From assembly GCF_907164915.1 (NCBI RefSeq), contig NC_061867.1, forward strand, positions 51,773,852 to 51,837,851: 64,000 nt of DNA, written 5' to 3'. The stretch is from Impatiens glandulifera (lineage: Eukaryota; Streptophyta; Magnoliopsida; Ericales; Balsaminaceae). The notes below the pieces were generated by a model. It saw nothing but the letters and a program-made list of their open reading frames with translations. It was not told the origin of the DNA and made no database searches. Shown in pieces: positions 36,005-45,423 of this stretch; the first letter of the stretch is position 1, and the number at the start of each line of letters is the position of its first letter. The translations under genes and the position numbers were made by a program.

Positions 36005-36092
36005 TCCTTTTCGATCTCCAATTTATATTTTGCAAGGATGGCAACATCTCGTCCGATTTCATCGCGTAGTCACCGTGAAGATTGGACCATTT
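36005..36092 (-). other. Truncated unit flank at the right edge of copy 1
   Basis: Matches 59477-59561, the conserved block downstream of SCPL F, but stops at GATTGGACCA. The neighbouring SCPL copy that followed it at F is absent here. Confidence 0.55.
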
Positions 36093-36187
36093 AAGTTTAC
36101 AGTAGGATTTGAGATTACTCTATGAATGATTTTTAAATTTCATTGTTTGTAATTGAACATTTAAGTTTTCATTTAAATGTATTCTAT

Positions 36188-36580
36188 GTTATTACTTCAT
36201 CTGGAACGAAGAAAGGAGAACTGTTCTTAGCTGATGTGTATACTCAGTTGAAGAACAAGAATGTTACTACAGATATCGAAGTAGACACAAGCTCCAACAT
36301 GAGCTTTTACCTCTTTCGTTTCATTTCTTATATCGATGCTTAACCTGTACTTTCTACATTGTTCCAGCTTTTCACAACCTTCACAGTTGATGAATATATT
36401 CCTAAGTTGAAGACAATCATTAGTTTCAGAGTACCTGATTAGAGATCTAGAAAGGTAAAGAACATCTTATTATGTTCATATTTGATTTAGGGATGGGTAA
36501 GGGTTCTAGTTACTTACACGAATGAATTGAATCCATTTGACAGTTGGAAGTTCAATATCTACATGACTACAGATGCTCGA
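36188..36580 (+). pseudogene. VDAC: VDAC (mitochondrial porin) gene fragment
   Basis: Three exon-like pieces match the plant outer-membrane voltage-dependent anion channel. The first (36188-36300) reads VITSSGTKKGELFLADVYTQ and continues to a DTSSN end. The second (36367-36454), after an AG acceptor and before a GTAAAG donor, reads TFTVDEYIPKLKTIISFRVP followed by D*RSRK. The third (about 36544-36575) reads LEVQYLHDY. These are early beta strands in the correct order with introns retained, so this is a genomic fragment and not a processed copy. The in-frame TAG and the missing N- and C-terminal exons make it non-functional. It lies outside the segmental duplication. Confidence 0.75.
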
Positions 36581-38370
36581 AGTCATCAAGAGAATGTCCA
36601 GCAGATTAGATTTCTAACAACGATGATATTGTCCAGAGCTTACAAATCTACGTAGGCGGTGGGTCTCTCTAGTTGTCGTTCTCATTAATTGTGTGATCTC
36701 TAACATTGCTCCCATAGCTGATGCTAGCAGGTAAAATGAATCCTATTGTTTTTCAAAGAACACTTGGTTTTCCAACTTAGATCTTGAAGATAGGGATCTG
36801 AGAATGGTGTGCATATAACTACTTAATTACTACTACATATATAGTAGTTTACCCATTTTTATGGAGGTCACTGAAATGGTTGGGGGCACAATATACTAGA
36901 GAAGATACCTTGATCATTTGATTCCTTCATGTTGTCTCGATGACAACACATTCAGAAGCATGGAACCTTTTCTGTTACAGGTAAAATATCGCATTTAAAA
37001 TAATTTTATGTAATCTTTATAAATGTTTGTCTTCTTCTAGTATAGATTATGAGGATTGATTTCTACGAGATTGTCTTATTAGATATGTCTGCCTATATTG
37101 TTATAGATGAGGTAAATTTTCTAATGTTTCCTTCATTATGAACCTTAAATTGTATTAACACTCACTGTCTCTAAACATAATATAAGACTTACCAAGGTTG
37201 TTCTTAGAATTGGTGTTGGTAACATGGTGAATGTTATTCTACAAAAATTAGTTTCACTTATGGTACTTTTTTAAGAAGAATAAAATTGTTTTATTCATTT
37301 CCATGGAATTGAATGATCAATATAACTTAGTATAGTAAGCAATTCTGCAGGAAAGTAACTTACTTTCATTACCAAATATAGAAGTCAATAAGGACGTGTT
37401 TTTGCAATAATTTATTCATATCAAGGTGTATGCTCACAGCAACTACTACACTCATTTATAATATTATTCTTTGAAAAGATATTTTCCTCTTGTTGTTTAT
37501 ATTTGTGGTTTTGGTAGTGGATGGTTAGGCGATGGATAAAATATCTTGGACGCGATGAAACAGTTAAGTTGATGGTGTTGAGCAATAGTAACCCCAACTT
37601 CATGTTGAGGTTCATACGCTAACAATTATTATTTTATTACGAAAATGAATTTATTTCTTATTTTTCTGAAATCTCTATCTTAGAGCAAACATCAGAAATC
37701 TCTATTCTTTCATGGAAGATAAAATGAACTTGCAAATGGAGAGCAGTTAACTTTGGAATTGCATTCGTTCGTAGGTTTAATTCTGAATTCGCCTTTCATG
37801 GTTTGAACTATATGAGAAATGAGTCTAAACGCCAAGTTATTTCAGAATCCAAACATCATCCTTGCATAGGCTTAATTCTTACTTTGTCTAATCTGAACTG
37901 TATAAGAAATAATTTGTATGGATTTAAGTTATGTCTACTGATAGTAAGGAACTATTTTTTTATGGCTGAAAATGTAAAGTGAACTTGCAAGTGGAGAGCA
38001 GTTAACTTTGGAATTGCAATTGTTCATAGGCTTAATTTTGAATTTCATCGTTCGGGTCTGAACTATGAGAAATTATTTGTAAACTGCAAGTTATTTCAAA
38101 ATCTAATCATCATAGATTGAGGATAAAATCCCTTTTAATTTTTTGATTTTCCCTCTATATGAGAATAGATTCTATGGGATAGACATAATGTTTTAATGTT
38201 TACATTTCAGCTGATAATCATTTTAAGGACAGTGTTCAACAGCTTTCAAAACCTCTAAATTTTCTTTCTTTTGATAGCAATTGAATCATTGCCTGGACCC
38301 TCAATCTCCTCAGTTGTACATGCAATCTCGTACCTCCAGTTCATCAAGCTTCACATAAGGTATAACTAAT
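36581..38370. other. Interval between the VDAC and TOPLESS fragments
   Basis: Several short splice-bounded open stretches are visible, for example one ending at TTACAG|GTAAAATATC near 36980, but none was recognised. A local repeat of about 135 bp occurs at 37727-37862 and 37979-38113 (GGAGAGCAGTTAACTTTGGA). Confidence 0.4.
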
Positions 38371-38681
38371 TTAGCATGTTTTAAAAAAAAAATTCGCAAC
38401 CCACCATCTCCCTCTCACGTGTCCAGTACTTATTACCCTCCATTGATAAGCACACTTACTTATCACTGATAAGTCAATATAACATGGAAAGTAAGACCCA
38501 CTGCAAAACGCATCAAAGATAATGAGACCGATGCATCCTCTCTCATATTTCCATTTCTGCAATCTTTCTCCAGAAACCCTAGACCTCACCGGAATTCTCC
38601 TTCGATTCTGAGCTTGATTCACCGATCTGCTAGGTTTTACGTTGTTAGATTTTAGTTCAGATCAGACTTTTCTTACGTGAT

Positions 38682-39573
38682 ATGACCTCGCTCAGTAGAG
38701 AATTGCCAGTTTCTGGAGGAGGAGAAATTTAAGGGAGCTGTTCACAAGTAAGTTTTTATCATGTTTATCTTTTACTGTTTTGTTCATATATGAGTGACTC
38801 TTCTTGTTCTTGTTTTTTTTTTATATCAATGATGGAGGTTAAGATGTTAAAGACCTCTTTATCTTGTAGTAGGGGAGGAGATGATTATTACATTTGAGTG
38901 CTTCTAGGTTTTATTTCCCTAAATCGATATTTTCAGTTTAATTAATGATTGCAATGAAGTTTTGCTTGCTTAGTCAGCAAATAATTGCTAACATAAGTTT
39001 AATCAATCCATTTGAAAGTATCATTTCTGCTTCTGCTGCTTTGAGTTTTAATTTATATACAAACCAGCATTTTACATTATCAAAACTCGAAACAGAAGCA
39101 ACCACTTATTTCCTTTCTTAGCCTCTCTCACAGATAGAGGATAACCCGAATGTTTTTCATATGAATTTGATTTTGGTGATCAGGGTTGAGCAAGAATTGG
39201 GATTTTTCTTCCACATGAAATATTTTGAGGAGAAAGTACAAGCTGGGGAATGGGATGAAGTTGAAAACTACCTCTCTGGATTTACGAAAGTTGATGACAA
39301 TCGATACTCCATGAAGATATTTTTCGAAATTAGGAAGCAAAAGTACCTCAAAGAACTAGACAAGTACGTGTTTAATTTAAACATTTTTTCCTAGTTGAAT
39401 CGGTTTGACATTGTTAAAAAAAACTTAGTTTTTCTTACCTATTTAACTGAACTGAACATGCAAGATAGAGCAAATGCTGTTGAGATACTAGTGGGTGATT
39501 TAAAAGTGTTTTCAACATTTAATGAAGAATTATACAAAGAAATTATGCAGTTCTTAACGCTTATCATCTTCAG
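38682..39573 (+). pseudogene. TPL: TOPLESS-type corepressor gene fragment (exons 1-3)
   Basis: Exon 1 (38682-38747) starts MTSLSREL, then lacks 14 bp found in TOPLESS genes, and continues QFLEEEKFKGAVH in another frame up to a GTAAG donor. Exon 2 (39184-39363) is intact: EQELGFFFHMKYFEEKV, then GEWDEVENYLSGFTKVDDNR and YSMKIFFEIRKQKYLKELDK. Exon 3 (about 39460-39573) reads DLKVFSTFNEELYKEIMQFL. These are the LisH and CTLH dimerisation and EAR-binding domains of the TPL/TPR transcriptional corepressors. The WD40 repeats are absent. The frameshift in exon 1 and the truncation make it non-functional, although exon 2 is strikingly conserved. The bases before it (38500-38680) look like a host 5' untranslated region. 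Confidence 0.85.
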
Positions 39574-40599
39574 GTACACAATAGTTTAACACCAACTTTT
39601 GGATTATGAGAAGTAAAGTTTTATTCTGTCCTAAATGCAATGGAGCATCAGTAAGTTTGTGTTCCTAATATAGACCTTATACCCTATTTTATTACAATAA
39701 CTATGATAACCATGCTATCACTGTCCGTCCACAGTTTAATGTTTGGTAGTTTCAAATGGGAACATTTTGAAATATCTCAATCAGTTTTTTTTAGTGGCTT
39801 GCGACATTTTCCTATGGAGATCCTTCTAGCCTTCATTAGTGCTTCAAGTGAGATTACTTACTTCTCTTAGAAGTTGTTTTTAGTGATTCAACTAAGAATT
39901 CTTGAAAGATTTTTTTATTGATTGTAGGGATGGGTAGTCCACGTCAGTGTCATAGCACAAGTAATGAAATCTCAAAACTTGATATAAATATATTAATTCA
40001 TTGAATTAGGTTAGTTTTCTAATAGGTTCTTCATATGTTGGTTGGTTACCAAGTCAAAAACTTGCATCAAGTGGTTCTCTACCAAAACCCAAACATGATG
40101 ACATTTACACAGATAATTCTCAATCTTATCAATCTTTCATAAAACAAAAAATATTTCCAAAACTATATTTGTATGATGTTAAAAAATACAGGAAATGAGC
40201 GGAAAATTGTGGTATTCCTGGTATTGGAGCCAGTATTATTGATCCTTTTGATAATTGGTGTTAAATTCTGTTGTATACTCTAGAAAAAGAAGAAGATTAA
40301 AGGTCAAGATCTTATGAAGTTTTTGGAAAAAATGGTAAATCAAACTCCTAGAAGATTATGTGTGTGATATTATTATAGTAGAGATTGTCAAGTGTGTGCG
40401 TGTGTGCTCAAGTGTAAAGATTGTCCAAGCTGATTTGCTATATAAATAGCTTTATTTAAATCGTCAAAGGATCTATATTATTTTAATCGTCAAAGAATTG
40501 TGTTGCTAAAAGGTAGTAAGTTTAATTACTTAATTTAATGCATTTTATTTAATAAAAATAGTTCATTGCATTTTATTTAATAAAATAGTTCATTAGTGG
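39574..40599. other. Gene-free interval after the TOPLESS fragment
   Basis: No further TOPLESS exon was recognised. AT-rich, with a short GTGTGTGCGTGTGTG stretch near 40395. Confidence 0.4.
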
Positions 40600-40712
40600 C
40601 AAAATCATCCTAGTTCTGTCTAGAATGATCTCTTAAACTCGTGGTTTTTTCCTGTTTTGGGGAATTTTTAATGAAATAACACTAAGTCGTTCCCCCCCCC
40701 CCAAAAAAACAA
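40600..40712 (+). mobile_element. LINE 3' tail fragment
   Basis: About 113 bp matching the 3' end of the LINE at 3295-5442, including TCTAGAATGATCTCTTAAAC. It ends in a C-run and an A-run. Extremely 5'-truncated insertion. Confidence 0.75.
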
Positions 40713-40769
40713 TACGAAGATGTGATCTTGTTTCTTCTCCTGTAAATGAGTCCATTTTCCACATGCAAT

Positions 40770-42580
40770 AAATTCCTTAATCTAATTTATTTATCAATAT
40801 CTTTCCAAGGAAATTTTATAATATTAAATGTGAAGTCAGTAATTGAAGTTGCGATTCCCGAGTCAACAATCTTCATGAATTCAAAAAATGTATTTTTCTG
40901 TTTTACCAAGACAAAAAAATATAAACATAAATGTGAAATATAAACACTTTTAGATAAATAAATTCAGCTCATTACCAAGGCCTTAGATGCATTATATTTT
41001 TCCTCAATTGTAAATCTTCGGGCAACGGCAAGTTGTCAAGTAATTGGATTTCTTTTTTTATTGTTGATGTAGTACACATAATAATGAGCATGTTCTAATA
41101 TAGGGAACAAAAGCTGCAAAATAGGACCATTTTATTTAAGATATCATATAGTTAACTAGTCCAAAAATTAGAATGTTCTAAAATATTGGAGAGGTTACTT
41201 ACAAGGTTATCCTTCTTTAAGTCTTCAAATGATAAATGAAATAATTTCATTTCTTCTTTTTTTTGGAAAAAACGACTTAACGTTATTTTATTAAAAATTC
41301 CCAAAACAGAAAAAAAAAACAAATGAGTTACTGTATTTTCCTAGACAAACTTAGGAAAATTAAGGTCGTTACGGTCTAAAACAAATGAATTACAAACAAT
41401 CATCAGAATAACAAACAAATTTAAATTACGTTTATCTCGCTAAAAAAGCAGCATCTTTGGTAACTTCCTGATATGATACCTTCTCATTCCTACAGATGTT
41501 CCAATTCTATTTGTTTTTCGGGGCTCTTCTTCACGTCTAGATTTTCGCAATACAGTCAGCTACAATATCATCTTAGGTCTTCTCCAGACTTCTTTGATTC
41601 CTCGAGAATGCTCTCGCGTTCTCCCTCCAGATGTTGTAAACTGTTGAGTCGAATCTATATTTGAAAATCTTTGACTTAAACTTGTGCCCTTCTCTTTCTT
41701 CACAACCACTTCCTTAATTTCTTTTCAATATTTTGGGAATCTGGTCATCTCCATATTTTTTGAAAATTTATTCCAAAATTTCGAGGTAAATGAATAGTTC
41801 CTGAAGAGATGATCAGTTGTTACTTAATTCCCTTCACATAGCACACAGCTTGAATCCAGAATTTCCATGTACTTCCTAGCGTGATCTCTCGAGTTTAGTC
41901 TTTCCCGAAATGCAAGTCATAGGATGAATTGGTGTCTTGTGATAACCTTTAACGACCAGACTAGATTAGCCCAATTTACTATTTGTTCATTGTCTCAGAC
42001 ACTTTGCTTGAAATCATCTTCCCATTTCCTCGCTTTCCATCAGTGTACGTATGTTCTTTCGTTGAATTAGATGTTACTGATATGTTCAAGAATGCGCCTC
42101 CCCACTGGTATTCGTCTAAGAAACGAATTACATAGCCCGTCTTTAATGTCTCTGACCTTGGTAGCTAGGCAGTCCCGTCTGATCCTCACGTTTCTGAATT
42201 CCTCTTTATTGATTAATGGTTGGTCCTCATACCAGGGATCATGCCAAAACATTGTGTTTATGCCGTCTCCCCAGCTAATATCAAAAAGTCCTGTGATATT
42301 GTTTCTTAGCTTAAGAATTTTCTTTAATTTCATTTCTTCTTTAACTATATTGTTAAAACATTCAACACCACAAGGATGTGTACTCTGCAAATGAACATCA
42401 TATTAAAAAATATATACATAATATTTATATAAAAAAAAGCTTACATATGTAAAATAAGAGAAGCAATTTTTCCGAATATTGTTGGGAGTTTTCTTCTTTG
42501 TGTGGTGATTGATCAATTGTCTCCAGACATCTATTATTATAGAGTCCAAATAGGTTTCACTTTTCAATGAAAGAATATGT
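40770..42580 (-). pseudogene. Ulp1-like cysteine protease domain of a transposon gene (copy 2)
   Basis: Exon-like pieces on the minus strand. At about 42440-42575 lies SLKSETYLDSIIIDVWRQL, the entry segment of C48 (Ulp1) proteases. One exon at 42343-42384 plus 41203-41259 reads CFNNIVKEEMKLFHLSFEDL and ends at a GTAAGT donor; a LINE sits inside it. At about 41113-40990 lies LLFPILEHAHYYVYYIN, which carries the presumed catalytic His region, then a frameshift into LLDNLPLPEDLQL. At about 40925-40770 lies FMKIVDSGIATSITDF. The Ulp1 fold cleaves SUMO-like conjugates, and plant transposons often carry such domains. Stops, frameshifts and the LINE make it inactive. With copy 1 it represents the two halves of one gene family. 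Confidence 0.6.
41260..42324 (-). mobile_element. 5'-truncated LINE inserted in a Ulp1-type exon
   Basis: Flanked by an 18-bp direct repeat TAATTTCATTTCTTCTTT (41242-41259 and 42325-42342). A T-run at 41257-41264 is the complement of the A-tail. The coding remnant on the minus strand begins KKILKLRNN and includes FWHDPWYEDQPL, the same zf-RVT upstream region as in the LINE at 4383-4560. It lacks RT and endonuclease. Confidence 0.88.
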
Positions 42581-42721
42581 CATATATTCAGCGTGACTCA
42601 ATTACTTTGGAATAAAACTTCACTACAAAGACAAATGAAGAAAACACATCATAATAAGACTTTCAGAAAACATTATAGAGACTATGAAGAGTTATAAAGA
42701 TATTACCTTAAGTCAGAATCT

Positions 42722-43372
42722 ACCAAAATGAAGTCAACTCTATCTTGATTTCTGTCTAACAAAATTCTCTTCAAGCTGATTGAGCTTCCTGAAGTTTTCA
42801 AGCGTGTCCCTTTCTGTTTCATTGGGTTGTTCATCACTATCATCCCTTAATAACATTTTCTGAACTTCTTCCAGTTCTTCTCTAGCAGTCAAAACTCTAT
42901 TGGATATATTGTTGAATTTTTTCTTGTTAGAGCTTTGAAGATGATTCTTCAGGAGCTTAAGCTTCTCAGAAACCCTATACATGTTGGATCCCTTGACATC
43001 TGTAGACCATACGCTTTCGAGAATACCCTTGAATTTGTCGTTTTTCATCAAGAAATTGAAATTTTTAAAAGGACTTTTTAACCTTTCTTCCTTTTCCCAG
43101 AACAATTTAATCGGACGGTGATCAAATATACCCGGATTTAGAACGTGAAGTTGACTTCTCGGAAATTGGTTAATCCTGTTCTCATTACCAGACATCTGTC
43201 AATTCTACTTCTTCTAATTTGTTCATTCTCTCTCGTAGAAGACCAAGTGAAGAAATTTCCAGAATTTGTAGGCTCGATACAACTCAAATATCTGATGCAG
43301 TCATTAAAGTCAATCATATTTCGAGTTATTTCAAATTCTGGGCTACGATCATATTCCCAGAATTTGCTCATG
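42722..43372 (-). mobile_element. LINE fragment: end of endonuclease and EN-RT linker
   Basis: On the minus strand it reads NSGNFFTWSS, RSRIDRCLV and DHRPIKLFW, which are C-terminal signatures of the apurinic-type endonuclease. A Lys/Glu-rich linker follows (ORF 42740-43195). No A-tail or target duplication was found, so this is an internal fragment. It sits in the Ulp1-type element. Confidence 0.75.
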
Positions 43373-43384
43373 AACTTACCTTCT

Positions 43385-44252
43385 CTTAGTGTTGGACTTG
43401 GATGTAGTTGAATGAAAATGATTTTCCTAAAAAGTAAAAGTAAAATGATTTTAAAGTTTTTGTTGTTTGGTAACATTGTTGTTTGCAATTGAATTGAAGA
43501 TTTACCATTTTCGAACTTATTGAAGAAGATAATCGGAAGAAAAAATAAATCGCCAAAGTTCAAAGTCACAAAAAAGAAAGAAGAAAGCCGGAAAAAATCT
43601 CCGCAATAGAAGGAAGAAGCGAAAACTAGGGTTGTAAACGAATCGAAGCGAAGCGAATATTACTGTATTCGATTCGTATTCGTGAAACTATTCGAATATT
43701 CGTATTCGTATTCGATTTGAAATTGATATTCGTATTATTCGATCCGATTCGAGTATTCGATTCAATTTTTTTTAATGTGGGTTTCAAGTTTTCAACCGAA
43801 GAAATGTATGTATGTACTATGGTTTTAGAATAAATAATATTTATAAAATTAAAATTAATAAAACGGTATATATATATATATAATTGAATATTAGCGAATA
43901 CCGAATCGAATATCTTGATTTTGTATTCGTAATCGTTTATTAGTCGAATCGAATCGAATATTTTTATTCGAATTCGAATCACAAAATTACAAATATGAAT
44001 ATCAAAATTCGAATACGAATACCGAATAAAATCAAAAGTATTTGATTCATTTACAACCCTAACGAAAACCCAGAAATCGAAAATGAGAGAGAGAGGGAGC
44101 TAAGAGAAATTAAAAAAATATATTAAAAACAAATTATTTTTAATTTTCTTTTGTCGACTGTCACATTTTTATCAACCTTAACTGCCATGTGGGACGTCGC
44201 TGGGGACTCGGTGCGCCCAACGTCACTCTCCCTCTATCACTTTTAAATTTAT
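43385..44252 (-). repeat. 5' terminal block of the Ulp1-type element (copy 2), split by a MITE
   Basis: 43385-43626 and 44062-44252 together align with 25935-26320. The intervening 43627-44061 is an inserted MITE. Confidence 0.75.
43627..44061. mobile_element. hAT-type MITE with 8-bp target duplication
   Basis: 435 bp with terminal inverted repeats TAGGGTTGTAAACGAATC and, from the right, TAGGGTTGTAAATGAATC. The flanking octamers GCGAAAAC (43619-43626) and ACGAAAAC (44062-44069) differ at one base. The interior is dominated by CGAAT/ATTCG repeats and has no coding capacity. The homologous sequence at 26170-26185 lacks it and serves as an empty site. Confidence 0.88.
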
Positions 44253-44333
44253 GAAATTGCTCATAGGTGGCACTGTATATGATCTAAACTCTTCTATTAA
44301 TTTGAAGATAACATGTATAAATAATGGAAATAA

Positions 44334-44337
<4 letters not shown>

Positions 44338-44381
<44 letters not shown>
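44338..44381. repeat. (TA)n microsatellite
   Basis: About 22 TA units within the downstream flank of SCPL D. Confidence 0.9.
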
Positions 44382-44390
<9 letters not shown>

Positions 44391-44874
44391 CTAATTAATG
44401 TTTAAAAAGTTGAGTATTACTATTTCTTCATTCGTAATTAAATAAATATATTTCAAATATATATTATTTTTTTCAAATAAATCAAAGAGATAATATGTAA
44501 TGTTTCCTTGAATTTTATTTTAATTCTTCATTTTATTTTCTTCAAAATTATAGTATAATTTTATTAATCTAATAACAAAATAATTTAAAAAATATTTCAG
44601 AATAGATTTAATATCCTATCTTGTAATAATTTTTAATTTTAGTTTCAAACCATTATTTTTTCTAAATTTTAAGATAAAAAATATAAAAAAATTTCAATTC
44701 TTTTTTAAAACTAATTTTATTTGCATTAAATGTTTTGCCTGATTTTTATAGACACTTAAAAAGATATAAAAATATTAAAATGACAACCTTGAAAATAATT
44801 ATATAAATATATAAACATCAAAATCATAATTAAAAAAACGTAATAATAATTACATATAATAAAGACTATTTTTC

Positions 44875-45030
44875 GATCTCCAATTTATATTTGGTGCCTC
44901 GGATAGCCGCTGTAAATATGCAACAACTTATCCGATTTGATCCTGGGAGTCGTGAAAATTGTATCAGCGACTCCACCGAGATAGTGAAAAACGACGATTT
45001 CAAACTTCTAAAAGAGAGATCACACATTTA
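44875..45030 (-). other. Conserved block downstream of SCPL D
   Basis: Homologous to 27405-27570, with GATCTCCAATTTATATTTGG, CTTATCCGATTTGATC and CTCCACCGAGATAGTGAAAA preserved, but no longer open. Confidence 0.5.
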
Positions 45031-45423
45031 TTCTTACCGATTGTGAGTTTTATATTAGAAATTTTTATCTTCTATGTTCCGAGAGTTTTCTAAACCAATT
45101 TGAAATTATTGTTTGTTCTACTGTTATCCTTGTATTATATAAGTAAATCATAATATTTTATTTTTTGTCAAATATTTAAATAAACAAATTAGATTAAGTC
45201 AAACCTCCATAGACAAAAATAAACTATTAAATATAAACTTTAAAATTGATCTATAAACATTAATCAAACATTTATTTTATTTTATTACATTGAGAACATT
45301 GTAGGACTCCTTTGATACACCCTCAAAAATAAAGATTCAAACTTATTATTATGTTTTAAGACTTAACTAAGAGATTCAATATTCATAATTGGACTTGAAG
45401 AATTAAGTAATATTTTGTCCGCC

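Larger units (their letters stand above)
26785..36092. repeat. Segmental duplication, copy 1 (carries SCPL C)
   Basis: About 9.3 kb collinear with 50243-59561, with only scattered substitutions and small indels across exons, introns and flanks. The left edge is at TCAATTATTTTAGTCAATT. The right edge is after GAAGATTGGACCA. Confidence 0.9.

Noticed and set aside
43626..43982. Minus ORF of 118 aa rich in Ile, Arg and Asn
   Set aside because: It is a translation of the ATTCG/CGAAT repeats inside the hAT MITE.
36093..44252. A single intact Helitron spanning the VDAC, TOPLESS and Ulp1 pieces
   Set aside because: No convincing 5' TC or 3' hairpin-CTRR terminus could be located by eye, and LINE and MITE insertions obscure the ends, so it is kept only as a hypothesis.
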